Of a DNA stretch of 64,000 bases, positions 51,733-60,663 are shown one piece after another (the stretch's first letter is position 1; every line of letters begins with the position of its first letter). Location of the stretch: the NCBI GenBank assembly GCA_021730945.1, contig JAKFYH010000006.1, forward strand, positions 100,198 to 164,197, written 5' to 3'. The translations under genes were made by a program, and so were the position numbers. The DNA comes from Acidobacteriota bacterium (GTDB taxonomy: Bacteria > Acidobacteriota > Vicinamibacteria > Vicinamibacterales > UBA2999). The notes under the pieces are model-generated. The model was not told where the DNA came from, searched no databases, and saw nothing but the letters and a program-made list of their open reading frames with translations.

Positions 51733-51816
51733 CTAGCGCTTCTTGGCTTTCTTTGCCTTTTTCGCGCCGGTGCGTTTGCCGGCCATTCCGCCTTCTTTGC
51801 CGTTCTTGGGGCCCAT
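51733..51816 (-). CDS. 27-residue lysine-rich mini-protein
   Basis: A short open frame encoding MGPKNGKEGGMAGKRTGAKK followed by AKKAKKR. It is preceded by a textbook ribosome site, AGGAG, seven bases before the ATG. It contains ten lysines and two arginines in 27 residues and no acidic residue but one Glu, so it would bind nucleic acid or acidic partners. It is convergent with the conflict operon, its stop 27 bases past the C11 stop. It resembles basic tails of histone-like and ribosomal proteins but no family was recognised. The real start is supported by the spacing; function unknown. Confidence 0.65.
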   Translation of the reverse strand: MGPKNGKEGGMAGKRTGAKKAKKAKKR

Positions 51817-52026
51817 GGGTCTACTCCTGTCTGTGCGTTGACGTGCTGCCGAGGTAGCGGTCGACAGCTTACCGCAGGTTCTCGCGAATGGCGCAGGCAA
51901 CCGGCCGCCGGGACACCGGCACCTTTCGACCGGCTACATCTGGATGTCATCCCGCTTCGCCAGTTGAACGGACCCGGCCGCGCCGGCCCATCTCCACCGG
52001 GTCGGCCCGCCCGATATAGTCGCCCA

Positions 52027-52293
52027 ATGCATGTCGTCCCAACCAGTCTGGACACCTCGGCTGCGGCCGAGCGCGTACTGGTTGAGAAACTGAGAGCTAT
52101 GTCGCCCGAGCAGCGGCTGCGCCTGGCGCTCTCGCTAAGCCAATCGGTGCGGTCGCTCGCGCTCGCGGGGGTTCGTCAGCGCCACCCCAACGCCTCCGCT
52201 CGAGAGCAGTTCTTGCGCCTCGCTATCACCCTCCATGGGCGGGATCTGGCGACGGCAGCCTACCCAGAGATAGCCGCGTTGGACCTGCAATGA
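52027..52293 (+). CDS. small hypothetical protein (helical)
   Basis: An 88-residue, mostly helical protein with the pattern LRAMSPEQRLRLALSLSQSVRSLALAGVRQRHPNAS and LRLAITLHGRDLATAAYP (in two blocks). Similar short proteins are found beside nucleotidyltransferase or toxin genes in soil bacteria, but I cannot name a family. ATG 52027 is the likely start. The region from 51817 to here (210 bases) shows no gene or clear signal. The downstream neighbour is a REP-type transposase, so this small gene may be part of an accessory patch. Confidence 0.62.
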   Translation: MHVVPTSLDTSAAAERVLVEKLRAMSPEQRLRLALSLSQSVRSLALAGVRQRHPNASAREQFLRLAITLHGRDLATAAYPEIAALDLQ

Positions 52294-52382
52294 CCGAGGC
52301 CGTCGATAACGGGCTAAAGGGCCGGGGCTCTTTCCTCTTGGCACTTCGATTGCGTTGAAGTTCCCTGTTTAGGGAGATTTCT

Positions 52383-53066
52383 ATGCCAAGGCGACCCCGT
52401 CACACCCTGCGAGGCGTGGCGTTCCACGTGATGAATCGAGCCGTGCGTGGGACGAACCTCTTCGAGACCCAAGGCGACTTCGACGCGCTCTGCAGAATTC
52501 TGCGAGAGGAGCTCTACGGCTCCCACGCAGAGGTTCTCTCTTATGTGGTCATGCGAAATCATTGGCATTTCGTCATGACCTGCGCACGGATCGCGGATCT
52601 TTCCACATTGATGCATGACTTCGAGGGCAGGCATGCCAACAACTGGGCCGGCGCTCATCACGCCCGAGGCAAGGGCTATGTGTATCAAGGGCGATTCAAA
52701 GCCATCCCGATCCAGACCAGCCATTCGCTGTTTCGTGTATGTCGGTACGTGGAGCGCAACGCTCTGAGACAAAACCTGGTGAGGGCCGCGGAGGACTGGG
52801 CCTGGGGTAGCCTTCATGCGCGCTGCAACAATTACTATCCGATTCCGTTGGCCAGGTGGCCAATTCTGCCACCCGACAATTGGGTTGAGCTCGTCAACAC
52901 CCCGCAGACAGAAGAAGAACTGGCGGATCTGCGCGTTCGAATCAACCGCGATCAGCCGGTTGGGGACCCACAGTGGGTCGAGGCTGTCGCTCCATTTGTC
53001 GGACTGACTCTAAGGCCCGCTGGCAGACCGACGAAACGTTCCCCGGCCCCTTCTCCTACACGTTGA
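52383..53066 (+). CDS. REP-associated tyrosine (Y1) transposase
   Basis: A 227-residue single-strand transposase of the Y1/IS200-like superfamily. The HUH metal motif is His60-x-His62 (MRNHWHFVM), followed by YVYQGRFKA and a helix carrying the candidate catalytic Tyr122 (CRYVERNALRQ). It has an AGGGAG ribosome site six bases upstream and a small TCCCT/AGGGA hairpin over it. Genes like this are usually single-copy, domesticated and linked to REP palindromes in their genome; a REP-like element lies at 38866-38930. No terminal inverted ends are seen, so it is not a standard insertion sequence. Its 3' end overlaps ychF by 11 bases. Confidence 0.88.
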   Translation: MPRRPRHTLRGVAFHVMNRAVRGTNLFETQGDFDALCRILREELYGSHAEVLSYVVMRNHWHFVMTCARIADLSTLMHDFEGRHANNWAGAHHARGKGYVYQGRFKAIPIQTSHSLFRVCRYVERNALRQNLVRAAEDWAWGSLHARCNNYYPIPLARWPILPPDNWVELVNTPQTEEELADLRVRINRDQPVGDPQWVEAVAPFVGLTLRPAGRPTKRSPAPSPTR

Positions 53067-54159
53067 ACTTGAACAGCAGCACATCCCCGTCCTTGACGAT
53101 GTACTCCTTGCCTTCCATGCGGTAGAGGCCCTTGTCGCGCGCGGCGGCGACTGAACCGCACGCGACCAGGTCGGCATAGGCGACGGTCTCGGCCTTGATG
53201 AAGCCACGCTCGAAGTCGGAATGGATCACGCCCGCCGCCTTCGGCGCGGTATCGCCCTGGTGGATGGTCCAGGCGCGAACTTCCTTCTCACCGGCGGTGA
53301 AATAGGTCTGCAGTCCGAGCAGGTGGTAGGTGGAGCGAATCAACGCGCCGATGCCGCTTTCCGACACGCCGAGTTCCTTCAGGAACTCTTGTGCCTCCGC
53401 CGGTTCCAGGTCTACCAGGTCGCTTTCAATCTGCGCGCTGATCACCACGGCCTCGCACGACAGGTGCGTACTCACATACTCGCGCACCTTGGTCACATAC
53501 GGATTGGAATCCGCGGTCGCCAGGTCGCCTTCCTTGACGTTGCAGGCAAAAATGGTCGGCTTGTCGCTCAGCAGGAAGAACTGCGACGACAGCACCTTCT
53601 CCTCCGGCGTCAGCGTCACGGTGAGCGCGGGCTTACCGGCATCAAGCGCGGTCTCGATCTTGGCCAGCACGCCGTCTTCAGCAGCGGCTTCCTTGTTGCC
53701 GCGCTTCACTTCCTTGGCGACACGCTCGCGGCGCTTGCGCACGGTCTCGAGGTCGGCGAGCATCAGCTCGGTGTTGATCACCTCGATGTCGCGGACCGGA
53801 TCCACTGACCCCGACACATGCAACACATCCTCATCGTCAAAGCACCGCACGACCTGGACAATGGCGTCGACTTCACGGATGTGGGTAAGAAACTTGTTGC
53901 CCAGGCCCTCGCCGTCGCTGGCGCCCTTGACCAGACCGGCGATGTCGACAAACTCCACCGCGGCCGGGATGACCACGTTGGTCTTGGCAATCCCCTGCAG
54001 CACGGCCAGCCGGGCGTCGGGCACGGTGACGATGCCGACATTGGGGTCGATGGTGCAGAAGGGATAGTTGGCGGCCTCGGCCTTTCGGGTCCGGGTCACC
54101 GCATTGAAGAGGGTGGACTTGCCCACGTTCGGTAGTCCGACGATTCCAGCTCGTAACAT
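53056..54159 (-). CDS. ychF: YchF/EngD ribosome-binding ATPase
   Basis: YchF is a universally conserved P-loop NTPase of the Obg family that prefers ATP and binds the ribosome. The 367 residues start [16 protein letters not shown] (P-loop residues 8-15), then [12 protein letters not shown], the [20 protein letters not shown] switch region and the C-terminal TGS-type domain ([40 protein letters not shown], in parts). All are family landmarks. It is monocistronic as far as can be seen, convergent with the transposase, and reads away from the DUF1684 gene. Confidence 0.95.
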   Translation of the reverse strand: MLRAGIVGLPNVGKSTLFNAVTRTRKAEAANYPFCTIDPNVGIVTVPDARLAVLQGIAKTNVVIPAAVEFVDIAGLVKGASDGEGLGNKFLTHIREVDAIVQVVRCFDDEDVLHVSGSVDPVRDIEVINTELMLADLETVRKRRERVAKEVKRGNKEAAAEDGVLAKIETALDAGKPALTVTLTPEEKVLSSQFFLLSDKPTIFACNVKEGDLATADSNPYVTKVREYVSTHLSCEAVVISAQIESDLVDLEPAEAQEFLKELGVSESGIGALIRSTYHLLGLQTYFTAGEKEVRAWTIHQGDTAPKAAGVIHSDFERGFIKAETVAYADLVACGSVAAARDKGLYRMEGKEYIVKDGDVLLFKFNV

Positions 54160-54189
54160 AGCTCTTCAGGATAGCAGGGTCTCGGATCT

Positions 54190-54247
54190 GGTGATTTGGA
54201 GATTTGGTGATTTGGTGATTTGGGGAGGGAAGATGTTGTGATTTGGG
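54190..54247 (+). repeat. GATTTGGTGATTTGG tandem repeats
   Basis: Units GGTGATTTG, GAGATTTG, GTGATTTG, GTGATTTG repeat without gaps, then TTGTGATTTGGG. They occupy the divergent gap between ychF and the DUF1684 gene. The same words appear at 37724-37775. Confidence 0.85.
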
Positions 54248-54274
54248 TGGAAAGAGCAGGGTTATAGTGAGTGT

Positions 54275-54889
54275 GTGAGGCGGGTAATTCGAGCGGGAAT
54301 CGCGGTCGCGGGCATGGCGATCGTCGCGGCGTGCAGCCAGCCCCCCGACTATGCGACGACGATTGCCACGCAGCGGGCGGCCAAGGACGAGGCGTTCAAG
54401 GCGGCCCCCGGCAATCCCGTGCCGGCTGACAAGATGGCCTCGATGGTGCCGCTGTCCTACTTCCCCATCGACGAGCTGTACGCCGTGCCGGCAGCGCTCG
54501 AACCGGCCGCCGAGCGGACGCGATTGCAGGTGCCGACGTCCACCGGGAAAATTCGCGACATCGAACGCATCGGCACGCTGAAGTTCACGGTCAAGGGCCA
54601 GAAAATGAGCCTGACCGCCTTCCATGAGCTCGACCAGCCGCAGATCACCCGCCTGTTCGTGCCGTTCTCCGACTTCACCAACGGCGCCGAAACTTACTCG
54701 GCCGGCCGCTACATGGAACTCGACCCCACGCCCACCGGCATCTACGTAGTGGACTTCAACGTCGCCTACCATCCCTTCTGCTACTACAACGCCGAGTACG
54801 ACTGCCCCTATCCGCCGAAGGAGAACCGCCTCGAAATGCCGATCCGGGCCGGTGAACGGCTCCGAAAGGGCGAGTCGAGCATTCCATGA
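54275..54889 (+). CDS. DUF1684-family lipoprotein
   Basis: A 204-residue protein with a lipoprotein signal (VAGMAIVAAC, lipobox VAAC). DUF1684 landmarks are TGKIRDIERIGTLKFTVKG, FVPFSDFTNGAETYSAGRYMEL, VDFNVAYHPFCYYN and CPYPPKENRLEMPIRAGER. The family is widely distributed and of unknown function; export and lipid attachment suggest an envelope role. Start GTG 54275 is weakly supported (no clear ribosome site). The stop overlaps the HAD gene (ATGA). Confidence 0.87.
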   Translation: MRRVIRAGIAVAGMAIVAACSQPPDYATTIATQRAAKDEAFKAAPGNPVPADKMASMVPLSYFPIDELYAVPAALEPAAERTRLQVPTSTGKIRDIERIGTLKFTVKGQKMSLTAFHELDQPQITRLFVPFSDFTNGAETYSAGRYMELDPTPTGIYVVDFNVAYHPFCYYNAEYDCPYPPKENRLEMPIRAGERLRKGESSIP

Positions 54890-55584
54890 CCAATGCCGGC
54901 GCGTTGCAGGCCATTGTCTTTGACTTCGACGGCGTGATCGCCGACAGCGAGCGGCTGCACCTGAAGTCGTACCAGGAGATCCTCGGACCCGAGGGCATCA
55001 ACATCTCCAGCGACGATTACTACGAGAAGTACCTCGGCTATGACGATGTGGGGGTGTTCAAGGCGCTCGGCAAGGACCACGGCGTGCCGATGGACGATGG
55101 GCGGGTGCGGTCGCTGATCGAGCGCAAGGGCGAGCGCTACGAATCGCTGGCCGCCGCCGGTGAAATGCTGTTTCCTGGCGCCGCCGATTTCATCCGGGCC
55201 GCGGCCGCGGTGGTGCCGATCGCCGTGGCCTCAGGCGCCCTGACCCACGAAATCGATCACGTGCTCGAGCGCGCCGGACTGCGCTCGCTGTTCGCCGTGG
55301 TCGTCGGCGCCGATCAGACCGGACGCAGCAAGCCGCACCCCGAGCCCTACCTCACGGCCTTTGCGCAACTTCGTCAGCGGTCGGGTCTTGACCTGGTACC
55401 GTGGCGGTCGGTGGCCATCGAAGACTCGAAGTGGGGCCTGGTCTCGGCGCGGGGCGCCGACCTGCGCTGTGTCGCCGTAACCAACACTTATTCGGCGGCC
55501 GAACTGCGCAGCGAGGCGGAACTGGTCGTCACCGGGCTGGATGCGCTGACCCTCGCCGCCCTGGATGCCCTCTGTGCCGACTGA
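54886..55584 (+). CDS. HAD-superfamily phosphatase, beta-phosphoglucomutase-like
   Basis: A 232-residue HAD hydrolase of the GPH/PGM type. Motif I is FDFDGVIADSE (nucleophile Asp and Asp+2), an inserted helical cap follows (LHLKSYQEILG), motif II VASGA, motif III KPHPEPY and motif IV AIEDSKWG. Substrates in this group are small sugar phosphates or phosphoglycolate. ATG 54886 overlaps the DUF1684 stop and its own end overlaps the next gene by 20 bases, giving a three-gene unit. Confidence 0.9.
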   Translation: MTNAGALQAIVFDFDGVIADSERLHLKSYQEILGPEGINISSDDYYEKYLGYDDVGVFKALGKDHGVPMDDGRVRSLIERKGERYESLAAAGEMLFPGAADFIRAAAAVVPIAVASGALTHEIDHVLERAGLRSLFAVVVGADQTGRSKPHPEPYLTAFAQLRQRSGLDLVPWRSVAIEDSKWGLVSARGADLRCVAVTNTYSAAELRSEAELVVTGLDALTLAALDALCAD

Positions 55585-56464
55585 CACCCAACCGTCGCTC
55601 GCCGACCTCATCACGGCAGCGGCCGATCGCCCGGGCACCGACCTGGCCGCGCCCGCCTTGCTGGTGGCACGCATCGAGTACCCGCGCCTGGACGCCGCCC
55701 CGTACCTGGCGCGGCTCGACCAGATGGGCGAAGCGGCGTTTCACTTCGTCGCGAAGGATCCCGGCCACGACGCCCCCATCGGGGCGCGTATTGATGCGGT
55801 CAACCGCTACTTGTTCGGCGAACTCGGCTTCGCGGGCAATCGCGAACAATACGACGATCCGCGCAACAGTTGCCTGAACGAGGTGATGGATCGCAAGAAG
55901 GGCCTTCCGATCACCATGGCGCTGGTCTACATCGAGGTGGCGCGGCGGGCCGGACTGCGCGCGGAGGGCATCAACTTCCCCGGCCACTTCCTGGCCCGGG
56001 TGCTTCCGGACTTGCATGGCGACGGCCAGCCGGAGGGCGTGATCATCGATCCCTTTCACGGCGGCGCGATCCTGGACGAGGGCGACTGCCGGCAGTTGCT
56101 GAACCGGGTGGGTGAAGGGTCGGCGTTCGAACCGGGCCTGCTGGTGCGCGCCACTCGCCGGCAGGTGGTCGTGCGCATGCTGAACAACTTGAAGCGCCTC
56201 TACGTGAAGATGCACTCGTTTCCGCAGGCACGAGCCGCCACCGATGTGCTGCTGGCCCTGCAGCCCTCGTCACTCCCCGACCTGAAGGATCGCGGGCTGC
56301 TGGCCTACAACATGAACGACTTCTCGCACGCGCTCAGGGATTTCGAGGAATACCTGAAGCTGGCGCGCCTGTCCGAGCAGAACGACGATGACGACCGCAA
56401 GGACACCGAGCAGGTGTGGGAGCACGTCAAGACGCTGCGCCGCCGGGTGGCGCAGCTGAATTGA
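55565..56464 (+). CDS. SirB1-like transglutaminase-fold protein with TPR
   Basis: A 299-residue cytoplasmic protein. The first ~190 residues match the SirB1/transglutaminase-like core 2 family (NRYLFGELGFAGNREQYDDPRNSCLNEVMDRKKGLPITMAL, in parts; GINFPGHFLARV). The C-terminal third has tetratricopeptide helices (NNLKRLYVKMHSFPQARAATDVLLAL and DRGLLAYNMNDFSHALRDFEEYL). The Cys in NSCLNEV and His in PGHFL could form a catalytic pair but many family members lack activity. Function is unknown. Confidence 0.87.
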   Translation: MPSVPTDTQPSLADLITAAADRPGTDLAAPALLVARIEYPRLDAAPYLARLDQMGEAAFHFVAKDPGHDAPIGARIDAVNRYLFGELGFAGNREQYDDPRNSCLNEVMDRKKGLPITMALVYIEVARRAGLRAEGINFPGHFLARVLPDLHGDGQPEGVIIDPFHGGAILDEGDCRQLLNRVGEGSAFEPGLLVRATRRQVVVRMLNNLKRLYVKMHSFPQARAATDVLLALQPSSLPDLKDRGLLAYNMNDFSHALRDFEEYLKLARLSEQNDDDDRKDTEQVWEHVKTLRRRVAQLN

Positions 56465-56528
56465 GACCACGAAGGACGCGAATAACACAAACGAATAAGT
56501 CTTCGCGGGATTCGTGACTTCGTGGTTG
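56465..56528. repeat. imperfect inverted repeat with CCACGAAG words
   Basis: GACCACGAAGGACGCGAAT (56465-56483) faces ATTCGTGACTTCGTGGTT (56510-56527) with a short AT-rich centre including AATAACACAAACGAATAAG. It separates two convergent stop codons and may end transcription. Confidence 0.7.
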
Positions 56529-56531
56529 CGT

Positions 56532-57905
56532 TTACGCCTTTAGCGCACCGATCTCTTTATACAGGTACGCCGACGCGATCACGCCGTTGTGGAAGTTGCC
56601 CAGGTCAAGCTTCTCGTCGGGAGCGTGGGCGTTCTCGTCGGGCAGGCCGATCCCGAACAATACGCACGGCAGGCCCAGCTCTTCCTGGAAGGTCGAGACC
56701 ACCGGGATCGATCCGCCTTCCCGATTGAACACCGGGCGCTGGCCGAAGCCCAGCTCAATGGCGCGACCGGCCGCCTGGACGAACGGGTTGTCGAAGGCAG
56801 TCATCCATGGCTTGCCGCCGTGCATGCGGGTAATCGTCAGCTCCACGGTCTTGGGCGCGACCTTCTTCACGTACTCCTCGAACAGGTCGCCAATCTTCTG
56901 CGGGTCCTGGTTCGGCACCAGCCGCATGCTGACCTTGGCCATGGCCACGGCCGGCAGCACCGTCTTGGCGCCGGCACCGGTGAATCCTGACAACAGACCG
57001 TTGACCTCGAAGGTCGGGCGGGCCCAGGTGCGCTCGATCGTGGTGTAACCGGTCTCGCCGAACAGTTTCGGCGCGCCGAGTTCCTGTTTGTACTTCTTCT
57101 CGTTGAACGGCAGCCGCGCCCACTCGGCGCGCTCTTCCTCCCGCAGCGCCACCACATCGTCGTAGAAGCCGTCGATCTTGACGCGGCCGCCCTTGTCCTT
57201 CATTTGGGCCAGCATCTGGGCCAGCACCATCGCCGGGTTGGCGACGGCGCCGCCGAATGACCCCGAGTGCAGGTCGGACTTGCTGCCTCTCAGGTCGATC
57301 TGGAAATAGGTGAGGCCGCGCAAGCCGTAACAAATGGAGGGAATGCCGCGGTCGAACATCGGCGAGTCGGAGATCACGACGACGTCGGCCTTCAGCAGAT
57401 CCTTATGGCCGCGAATGAAGTTGTCGAGATTGGCGCTGCCCACTTCCTCTTCGCCTTCGATCAGGAACTTCATGTTCACCGGCAGGCTGCCGTGCTGTTT
57501 CAAGTGGGCCTCGACCGCCTTGAAGTGCATGAAGACCTGCCCCTTGTCGTCGGCCGAGCCGCGGGCGTAGATCTCGCCGTCGCGGATGGTGGCCTCGAAG
57601 GGTGGCGAGGTCCAGAGGTCGATCGGGTCCACCGGCTGCACGTCGTAGTGGCCGTAGAACAGGATGGTCGGCGCGCCAGGCGCACCCAGCCATTCGCCGT
57701 AGACGCACGGGTGGCCAGGGGTCTCCTCGAGCCTGACGTTGTGAAGGCCGATGCGGCGCATCTGGTCGGCGGTCCACTCGGCACAGGCGCGCACGTCGCC
57801 CTTGTGCTCGGGCAGCGCGCTGATGCTCGGAATGGCGAGGTAACGCTTCATCTCGTCGATGTAGCGGTCGCGGTTGACGTTGATGAAGTCGACGATCTTG
57901 TCCAT
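56532..57905 (-). CDS. M20-family dipeptidase
   Basis: A 457-residue cytoplasmic metallopeptidase of the M20 family (carnosinase/CNDP-like). Metal residues: His86-x-Asp88 (YGHYDVQP), Asp119 (GSADDKG), Glu152-Glu153 (EGEEEVGS), a dimerisation-domain segment (RGSKSDLHSGSFGGAVANP) and a C-terminal His (DENAHAPDEKL). It should cleave dipeptides or small peptide-like substrates. Starts at ATG 57905, four bases after the histidine kinase stop on the same strand, so both may be co-transcribed. Confidence 0.92.
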   Translation of the reverse strand: MDKIVDFINVNRDRYIDEMKRYLAIPSISALPEHKGDVRACAEWTADQMRRIGLHNVRLEETPGHPCVYGEWLGAPGAPTILFYGHYDVQPVDPIDLWTSPPFEATIRDGEIYARGSADDKGQVFMHFKAVEAHLKQHGSLPVNMKFLIEGEEEVGSANLDNFIRGHKDLLKADVVVISDSPMFDRGIPSICYGLRGLTYFQIDLRGSKSDLHSGSFGGAVANPAMVLAQMLAQMKDKGGRVKIDGFYDDVVALREEERAEWARLPFNEKKYKQELGAPKLFGETGYTTIERTWARPTFEVNGLLSGFTGAGAKTVLPAVAMAKVSMRLVPNQDPQKIGDLFEEYVKKVAPKTVELTITRMHGGKPWMTAFDNPFVQAAGRAIELGFGQRPVFNREGGSIPVVSTFQEELGLPCVLFGIGLPDENAHAPDEKLDLGNFHNGVIASAYLYKEIGALKA

Positions 57906-57909
57906 GGCG

Positions 57910-60159
57910 TTATCCGATCGTATCCGGAGGACGGGCGCCGGTGAGCAGGTCCACCGCGGCGGTCAGCCGGTCGAGATTAAAGGGTTTCATGAAGTAGCTG
58001 CAGCGCGATTGATCGAGAAACTCGCGCGTGTCCTCGCCGTCGATGTCGCCGGTGATGAAGATAAAGCGGCGCGCCATCTCCGGCCGAATCTGGCAGACAC
58101 GGCCGTACAGTTCCTGGCCGCTCAGCTCGGGCATCTTCACGTCGCAGATCACGGCGTCGTAGGCGTTGCGTTCGATCATCACCAGGGCCCGCCGCGACAG
58201 CGTGGTGCTCTCGACCTCGTAACCGGAGCCGGCCAGCACCCGGCGCACCAACGCCGCATTCGATTCCTCGTCATCCACAACCAGGGCGCGACGGGGCCGC
58301 TGGCCCCGGTCCAGTTCGTCTGGGTCGGGCGCGACCATCGCGAACGAGGGTGACGGCACCAACGGACGCGGGTCGCGCGCGGCCGGCGCCGGCATGACCC
58401 CCGAGACCGCGGTCGCGGCCGACGCCAGCGACTCGGCCATCACCGGCAACTCGATGGTGAACACCGCGCCGCCGACCAGGGCATTGGCGGCGGTGATCTG
58501 GCCGCCGTGCTCCCTCACAATCCCGTAACAGACCGACAGGCCCAGCCCGGTGCCCTGGCCGACCTCACGGGTGGTGAAGAAGGGATCGAATACGCGCGAC
58601 AGGTCTTCCTCGCGCAGGCCGCTGCCGTTGTCGGTGACTTCCACCAGGATGCGATCGGGCTGTCCTTGCCAGCGCGTCGAGATTGCCACTTCGCCACGAG
58701 CCTTGCGCGGCACGCCGGTCATCGCGGTCTTGCCGTCGCGCCTGGCGACGATGGCCGCCTCGGCGTTCTGGATCAGGTTCACCAGGACGTCCTCGAGCCG
58801 GGCATGGTCGACATACACCAGCGGCAGCCGGTCGGCGAGGTCGAGACGCAGATCGATGCCCGCGGTCTGGATGTGAGGTTCGCGCACGGCGATGGCGTTG
58901 CGCACCACGCGATTGATCTGTTGCCAGCCGCGGGCCGATTCGGTGCGGCCGGCAAACGTCATCAGGTTGCGGACAATCCCGGCCGCGCGGTTGGCGTTGT
59001 CGCGAATGGCGGTCAGTTCTTCGGTGTCGCTGGGCGACGGCCGCGCGGCCAGCATCAGCTCGGCATAGCCCAGCACGCCTTGCAGCGGATTGTTCAGCTC
59101 GTGCGCCACGCCCGACACCAGTTGGCCGACCGCGGCCAGCTTCTCCTTCTGCGCCAGTTGCTCACGGGTGGACACCAGCTCCTGACCGGCCAGCAGCAGA
59201 GCCCGGCGCGAGAGAAACTCGCGAACGACAACGACGATGCCGAACGGGATCATGATCGCCACCACCAGGCGCGTGCGCAGCAGGTCGGTCGCGGTCGAGA
59301 CGTCGAGCAGGCGCCTGGCAATCTCGTCGATGGCCGGAATCGCCACCAACAGGGTGATGGCAATCAGCGAGACCACTGGCAGCCTGGCCATGGGCGGGGC
59401 CTCTTCGGCAGGCTCAAACAGCCGCTCGTCAAAACCCACCGCCGCGGCCAGGCACAGCACCACATACGGCAGCATGAACCCGAGGTCCCACAGTGCGCCG
59501 GGGATGTAGAGGCCGCTCAGGTCCGCCGCGTCGAAGATCACGCCGCCGACAAAAGCCAGCGACAGCCCGAGGGCATAGACGCCCAGCAGGCGCCGCCAGG
59601 CCGGCGCGGCCGAGGTGCGCCAGACGCCGATGCCCCAAATGGCCAGGGCCAGGTTGCGAGCGTTCAGCAGCTGCGTCAGGTTGGAGTTGTAGACCTGCTC
59701 GTTGCCATCGGTGATCGCAATCGCGACGACGAAGTAGATGTAGACAAACGCCGCAAACAGCGCCATCAACACCAGGTCGAGCAAGACAATGTCAAACAAC
59801 CAGCGCGGCCGGTCGCGCTCGGGTCGCCCATACAAGGCCGCAGCCAACGGAATGGCGGAAGCAAAGAAGATGGGATCGGTCGGCGAGATCACCGGCACGC
59901 CGCCGCGCGCCAGATCGTAGTAGGTCCACACCGCCTGACCCGCGGCCCAGATCACGCCGTGGAGGGCGTTAAGGTGCCAGAAGATACGGACCTGGCCGCG
60001 ACAGCGGCGGGCCAGCGCGAACGACAGGGCGGCAAACGCAAGGGGCGGCACCAGCTGAAACAGGTCGCCGAGCGCGACGAGTTTCTGGCCGGTCAAGACC
60101 GACAGGACGACGTAGAGGAGGATGAAGCCCGCCCCTGCGAGGCCCACCGTTCGAGTCAT
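57910..60159 (-). CDS. hybrid sensor histidine kinase / response regulator
   Basis: A 749-residue signalling protein. About eight N-terminal membrane spans (residues ~5-320) form an integral-membrane sensor, followed by a dimerisation/phosphoacceptor region with His353 (SGVAHELNNPLQG), HATPase motifs (NLIQNAEAA, DNGSGL, GTGLGLSVC), a linker, and a C-terminal receiver domain with Asp673 (VICDVKMPELSG) and Lys (FMKPFN). Phosphate should pass from His353 to Asp673; no DNA-binding output is attached, and no second regulator is adjacent. ATG 60159 overlaps the trmL stop (ATGA). Confidence 0.92.
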   Translation of the reverse strand: MTRTVGLAGAGFILLYVVLSVLTGQKLVALGDLFQLVPPLAFAALSFALARRCRGQVRIFWHLNALHGVIWAAGQAVWTYYDLARGGVPVISPTDPIFFASAIPLAAALYGRPERDRPRWLFDIVLLDLVLMALFAAFVYIYFVVAIAITDGNEQVYNSNLTQLLNARNLALAIWGIGVWRTSAAPAWRRLLGVYALGLSLAFVGGVIFDAADLSGLYIPGALWDLGFMLPYVVLCLAAAVGFDERLFEPAEEAPPMARLPVVSLIAITLLVAIPAIDEIARRLLDVSTATDLLRTRLVVAIMIPFGIVVVVREFLSRRALLLAGQELVSTREQLAQKEKLAAVGQLVSGVAHELNNPLQGVLGYAELMLAARPSPSDTEELTAIRDNANRAAGIVRNLMTFAGRTESARGWQQINRVVRNAIAVREPHIQTAGIDLRLDLADRLPLVYVDHARLEDVLVNLIQNAEAAIVARRDGKTAMTGVPRKARGEVAISTRWQGQPDRILVEVTDNGSGLREEDLSRVFDPFFTTREVGQGTGLGLSVCYGIVREHGGQITAANALVGGAVFTIELPVMAESLASAATAVSGVMPAPAARDPRPLVPSPSFAMVAPDPDELDRGQRPRRALVVDDEESNAALVRRVLAGSGYEVESTTLSRRALVMIERNAYDAVICDVKMPELSGQELYGRVCQIRPEMARRFIFITGDIDGEDTREFLDQSRCSYFMKPFNLDRLTAAVDLLTGARPPDTIG

Positions 60160-60647
60160 TGGGGCAACAGTATATCGTTCCCGGCGGCGGCCCGGCGCTG
60201 CCGCAGCACTTCGTAGGCGGCAATCGCCACGCTGTTGGACAGGTTCAGCGAGCGCACCCGGGACGAGAGGATGGGCATGGCAACAAACCGGTCGTGATAC
60301 TGCTCGTGCAGTTCGGCCGGCAGGCCGCCGGTCTCGCGGCCAAAGATCAGAACGACGCTCGCCGGCGACCCCAGCGGAGCATCCCAGAACGACTGCGTCG
60401 CCTTGGTCGAGAAGAAATACGGCTCGCCGAGCGACGGCAACTGCTCCTCGAACGCGGCCCAACTGGGCCACACGTGCAGATCGACGTGTTCCCAGTAGTC
60501 GAGTCCGGCGCGCTTCACGCGGCTGTCATCGAGCGAAAAGCCGATCGGCTCGATCAGGTGCAGCGCCGCGCCGGCGGCCAGGCAGGTGCGGCCGGCGTTG
60601 CCGGTGTTCCAGTGGATATCGGGATGCACGAGGACGACGTGAATCAT
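60156..60647 (-). CDS. trmL: tRNA (cytidine(34)-2'-O)-methyltransferase
   Basis: TrmL is a SPOUT enzyme that 2'-O-methylates the wobble base of certain leucine tRNAs. The 163 residues start MIHVVLVHPDIHWNTGNAGRT, and the SPOUT knot is formed by LIFGRETGGLP and MPILSSRVRSLNLSNSVAIAAYE, all diagnostic. ATG 60647 is chosen by homology. It is between a DUF2254 gene and the histidine kinase, whose start overlaps its stop. Confidence 0.93.
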   Translation of the reverse strand: MIHVVLVHPDIHWNTGNAGRTCLAAGAALHLIEPIGFSLDDSRVKRAGLDYWEHVDLHVWPSWAAFEEQLPSLGEPYFFSTKATQSFWDAPLGSPASVVLIFGRETGGLPAELHEQYHDRFVAMPILSSRVRSLNLSNSVAIAAYEVLRQRRAAAGNDILLPQ

Positions 60648-60663
60648 GGGCAGGAAGGCGCCT

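Noticed and set aside
39427..51820. A pore-forming gasdermin-like partner for the caspase
   Set aside because: No protein in or next to the operon resembles bacterial gasdermin; the membrane proteins are STAND-RDD and kinase.
52027..52293. Antitoxin role for the 88-residue protein
   Set aside because: No toxin gene overlaps or follows it; the next gene is a transposase with its own ribosome site.
52294..53080. A complete IS200/IS605 element around the Y1 transposase
   Set aside because: No flanking end hairpins or TnpB gene; the protein fits the single-copy REP-associated class better.
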